NCBI RefSeq assembly: GCF_003992615.1
Contig: NZ_RZMY01000006.1
Location: 1 to 64,000 of the forward strand
Direction of reading: 5' to 3'
DNA length: 64,000 nt
Source: Flagellimonas beolgyonensis
Lineage (GTDB): Bacteria; Bacteroidota; Bacteroidia; Flavobacteriales; Flavobacteriaceae
In this document: positions 61,351 through 64,000 of the stretch, one piece after another
Layout of the letters: each line of letters starts with the position of its first letter
How positions within the stretch are numbered: the first letter of the stretch is position 1
Program-made: the position numbers and the translations under genes
Notes under the pieces: model-generated
Told to the model about the DNA's origin: nothing
Database searches by the model: none
The model's input: the letters and a program-made list of their open reading frames with translations, nothing else

Positions 61351-62379
61351 TTACAGGATGTTCAGCATGGTACGGCTCTTGTTTTGGGTCTCCGTCCATT
61401 CGCTTTCCGGATCGGAAGCTTCTGTAATGCCGCCTCCAACAAAAATATGGGCCTTGTTCCCTATCAATTCCATACATCTAAGGTTGACAAAAAATGTTGC
61501 CTCGCCTTGGGTCTTGAGGTTTAATTCACCCAAAAAACCAGTGTAAAAAGAACGGTCGTAACCCTCATTATTCAGAATGAATTCCTTGGCAGGAACCGTA
61601 GGAATACCGCATACCGCAGGAGTCGGGTGCAGGGCATGCAAAACATTGGACAAGGTTATCCCCTCAGCCATCTTGCCGGCCACATCGGAACGTAAATGCC
61701 AGAGGCTTCCTGCTTTCACGGATTTTGCTTGGCTTATTTGAAGGGATTCCGTTAATGGCAACAAATTGGATTCGATATAATCTGAAACCATTTGCTGCTC
61801 CTCTCGCTCTTTAGCGCCCCATTGTGGGTCAGAATTCCCAACTACCGGCATGGTGGCAGCCAGTGACATGGTACGTAGTTTTCCGTGATCAATAGCCATA
61901 AGAGTTTCTGGGGTGGCGCCACACCATATCCCCACTTTAGGATGATGGAACAGATAACAAAATGCAGTTGGGTATTGAGCCAACATGTTTTGGAACAACG
62001 CAATTGGTGTTTTGGTCGTTTCCACCTCTATTTTTCGGGAAAGGACCACCTTGATCAGGTTCCCTTTTTTGATTTCCAAAATGCCTTTTTCCACCAGTTC
62101 CAAATGACCTTGCTTTCCCTCTTCAGAAACCTCGACTGGTTTGTTTTCAATTGTGATTTCAGGGGTGACATCGACCGACAAAAGCTTATCCGGTCTGATT
62201 AGGATGGCTCCCGATGTTTTGTTGAAGGGCGCAAAAACAAATCCACTTCCCGTAAAATCATCAGCAAGTACCAACATCTTGTCCTGTTGAAAAACACCGG
62301 TCACAATGGTATCGTGCGGTTTTCGATAGGTACAAAACGGAAGACCTTTTTGCAAGGCAGTGGCAATATTATCAAACAT
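61351..62379 (-). CDS. menF: Isochorismate synthase
   Basis: A 342-residue chorismate-utilising enzyme. KVVLSRKIEVE (about residue 133) supplies the catalytic lysine, IWCGATPETLM is at ~172, SLAATMPV at ~193, and the C-terminal signature LHALHPTPAVCGIP (about 249) is followed by YTGFLGEL and IFVGGGITEASDPE. It isomerises chorismate to isochorismate, the first committed step to menaquinone; siderophore use is less likely because menD follows. It starts 14 bases after the thioesterase gene, so menI-menF-menD are likely one unit, with an extra promoter at menD. Confidence 0.93.
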   Translation of the reverse strand: MFDNIATALQKGLPFCTYRKPHDTIVTGVFQQDKMLVLADDFTGSGFVFAPFNKTSGAILIRPDKLLSVDVTPEITIENKPVEVSEEGKQGHLELVEKGILEIKKGNLIKVVLSRKIEVETTKTPIALFQNMLAQYPTAFCYLFHHPKVGIWCGATPETLMAIDHGKLRTMSLAATMPVVGNSDPQWGAKEREEQQMVSDYIESNLLPLTESLQISQAKSVKAGSLWHLRSDVAGKMAEGITLSNVLHALHPTPAVCGIPTVPAKEFILNNEGYDRSFYTGFLGELNLKTQGEATFFVNLRCMELIGNKAHIFVGGGITEASDPESEWTETQNKSRTMLNIL

Positions 62380-62392
62380 AGGGGATGTCTAC

Positions 62393-62815
62393 TTATTTTC
62401 TGGGTAAAGCAATAGTGGTCAATTTGCAGTTGGAGATCAAATTCCCCTCCCCATCGGTGATCTTAATCTCCCATAACTGGGTTGTCCGACCTTTGTGCAA
62501 GAGTGATGCCCTGGCATACACATATCCCTCTTTTATGGATTTTACATGATTGGCGGCTATTTCGATACCTCGGACAAAGAACTCCTTTGCATCCAAAAAA
62601 ATATAGGAGGCCGCACTGCCAACACTTTCGGCTAAAGCCACAGAAGCTCCGCCATGCAAGACACCGTCGGGTTGATGCACCTTTGGGGTAACGGGCATTT
62701 GTGCCAATAGAAAATTCTCCCCCACATCAATGTAGGTGATATCCAAGGTTTCCATTAACGTATCCTTGGTAATCTGATTGCAAATGGACAGAATTTTCTC
62801 TTTGTGCTCGTTCAT
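62393..62815 (-). CDS. menI: Hotdog-fold thioesterase, probable DHNA-CoA hydrolase
   Basis: About 140 residues from ATG 62815 (MNEHKEKILSICNQITKDTL); nine extra codons upstream are open. The PaaI/YdiI-type core is GVLHGGASVALAESVGSAAS (about residue 52-71), where the Glu in L-A-E-S is the catalytic base; Escherichia coli MenI has nearly the same segment. It releases DHNA from DHNA-CoA, the step before MenA. Immediately upstream of menF, which supports the assignment over a general acyl-CoA thioesterase. Confidence 0.85.
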   Translation of the reverse strand: MNEHKEKILSICNQITKDTLMETLDITYIDVGENFLLAQMPVTPKVHQPDGVLHGGASVALAESVGSAASYIFLDAKEFFVRGIEIAANHVKSIKEGYVYARASLLHKGRTTQLWEIKITDGEGNLISNCKLTTIALPRK

Positions 62816-62876
62816 CCTTGTATTTTTTGTAAAATTACACAAAGCATTTGCAAAACCGAATTAAGCTTTCTTGATT

Positions 62877-63524
62877 ATGCCCCACTTGGAAAAATCCGTT
62901 ACCTATACCACTGAAAATACCTACCTGACACAAAACCAAATTACTGAAAAGACCAAGAATGTTTGGTTGGTCTTTCATGGCATAGGTTACCTTAGCCGGT
63001 TTTTTGTGAAGTATTTTGATGGATTGGATCCAGAGGAAAATTATTTGATCGTACCACAGGCTCCATCCAAATATTATTTAAAAAACGAGTACAAATACGT
63101 TGGGGCCAGTTGGCTGACCAAGGAGAACACCACAATGGACATCAATAATGTGCTCGCTTACATTGAAGCTGTCCTGGAAGCCGAAAAGCTGCCTGAAAAC
63201 CTAAACCTTATTTTATTTGGGTTTTCCCAAGGTGTTTCTGTGGCAACGCGTTGGTGGGCCAACTCCAAAAGATCTTGTAGACAAGTTATTTTGTACGCTG
63301 GTGGAATCCCAAATGAACTCACCAAAGATGATTTGGCATTTGTGGACTTCGATACGACCAAAATTAAATTGGTATATGGTGATGCCGATGAATTTTTGAC
63401 CCCTGATCGGTTACTAATGGAAAAACGAAAAATTGAAACTCTATTCAAAGGCAAGGCAGAAATCATCACTTTTACGGGTGGACACGGGGTAAAACCAAAC
63501 CTGATCCATGACTTGCTGAATTAA
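62877..63524 (+). CDS. Alpha/beta hydrolase (carboxylesterase/phospholipase-like)
   Basis: About 215 residues from ATG 62877 (MPHLEKSVTYTTENTYLT); a TTG two codons earlier is less likely. Nucleophile Ser in LFGFSQGVSVA (G-x-S-x-G, about residue 117), Asp in VYGDADEFLTP (about 168) and His in FTGGHGVKP (about 203) form the triad. The oxyanion region is FHGIGYL near 35. It is a small soluble esterase of the YpfH/carboxylesterase 2 group; substrate unknown. Divergent from menI. Confidence 0.88.
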   Translation: MPHLEKSVTYTTENTYLTQNQITEKTKNVWLVFHGIGYLSRFFVKYFDGLDPEENYLIVPQAPSKYYLKNEYKYVGASWLTKENTTMDINNVLAYIEAVLEAEKLPENLNLILFGFSQGVSVATRWWANSKRSCRQVILYAGGIPNELTKDDLAFVDFDTTKIKLVYGDADEFLTPDRLLMEKRKIETLFKGKAEIITFTGGHGVKPNLIHDLLN

Positions 63525-63533
63525 TCCAAACCC

Positions 63534-64000
63534 CTACTTGTTTGCCTCAGCGTTGACTTCTTCTTCAGGGTAGTACTTGATAACACGCGTAGTGTAACTG
63601 TTATCTGGGGTAACGATTTGTTTGACCCAGTTTTTAGGACTGTGGTTATCAAACTGGAAGATATAGGAATCGACTGCTTCTGTGTTCAAGGTCTTAGTGG
63701 TTACTTTATCCAACACACCATCTTTATAACTGTAGAAGAATTTTTTTTGCGATACAAATTCCTTTTGACTGATATCATACAAGAAATTCTCTGTGGTCAA
63801 TAAACGTCCATTTTCATTGAACACTTCTTCGGTGGCCCGGTTGGGTTCCCCATCCAAATATTCCTTGGTCAATACCACCTTGTGATTACCTTTAGCAGAT
63901 TTTCTTTCGGAAGTACGCACCGATTTTTCCAATATGCCATTGGTGAACGTACTCACCGTAAGTTCGTTTTTAAAGGGTGTATATTGAAATGTGGTCTCGT
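63534..64000 (-). CDS. Hypothetical beta-repeat protein (5'-partial)
   Basis: The frame is open to the right edge of the window, so the start lies outside; the GTG at 63956 is not the start because matching codons continue upstream (FQYTPFKNELTVSTFTNG). The visible ~155 residues are alternating charged strands with turns (LTKEYLDGEPNRATEEVFNE, LLTTENFLYD), like the MORN/YD-type or antitoxin-like beta-repeat proteins of Bacteroidota. No motif allows a functional call. It ends 10 bases before the convergent hydrolase stop. Confidence 0.65.
   Translation of the reverse strand, partial: ETTFQYTPFKNELTVSTFTNGILEKSVRTSERKSAKGNHKVVLTKEYLDGEPNRATEEVFNENGRLLTTENFLYDISQKEFVSQKKFFYSYKDGVLDKVTTKTLNTEAVDSYIFQFDNHSPKNWVKQIVTPDNSYTTRVIKYYPEEEVNAEANK

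Overview
The window looks like a chromosomal segment of a marine member of the Flavobacteriaceae (Bacteroidota), possibly close to Muricauda/Allomuricauda. The evidence is type IX secretion (T9SS) cargo with type B sorting domains, PorP/SprF-like proteins, lineage-typical small families (DUF4834, CAL67264-like membrane protein, DUF2853), many copies of the Bacteroidota -7 promoter motif TAnnTTTG, and a menaquinone cluster. No rRNA, tRNA, CRISPR array, phage or insertion sequence is visible. The genus is an inference only.

Region 1 (1-10154, +) is a tandem duplication of a three-gene cassette: a repeat-rich secreted protein with a T9SS type B sorting domain, a PorP/SprF-like outer-membrane protein, and a TPR/beta-propeller/CRD/OmpA protein with PorE architecture. 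The first adhesin-like gene is cut by the left edge. Region 2 (10204-11509) has a strong sigma-54-type promoter in front of a secreted Tyr/Arg-rich protein. Region 3 (11492-16939, -) is a tightly coupled surface-glycan operon: DUF4834, YfhO-type membrane protein, GT4 glycosyltransferase, flippase.

Region 4 (17026-28856) is mixed: an outer-membrane beta-barrel protein, a GNAT-like protein, two small unknowns, an alpha-oxoamine synthase next to a cysteine-synthase-like enzyme (candidate sulfonolipid pair), a prolyl oligopeptidase lipoprotein, YbaB, threonine aldolase and a large zinc metalloprotease. Region 5 (29050-32368, +) is the ATP-grasp / alpha-E / transglutaminase triad. Region 6 (32426-49446) holds prfB with its programmed +1 frameshift, an ArsC-like gene behind heptanucleotide repeats, a TonB-type outer-membrane protein, a 57-residue membrane protein not previously apparent because of its size, fumC, a coiled-coil protein, a metallo-hydrolase lipoprotein, ettA, a Gfo/Idh oxidoreductase, an acyl-CoA carboxylase beta subunit, an unusual CRD-plug-TPR protein and an M24 peptidase.

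Region 7 (49476-62815, mostly -) is a dispersed menaquinone locus: menI-like thioesterase, menF, menD, menA, menC and menE. Interleaved are a DUF2853 protein, a CvfB-like S1 protein, a SPOR-like protein, a LytTR response regulator, a TPR histidine kinase and a CPBP protease. No menB is present in the window. The right end has an esterase-like hydrolase and an unknown gene cut by the edge.
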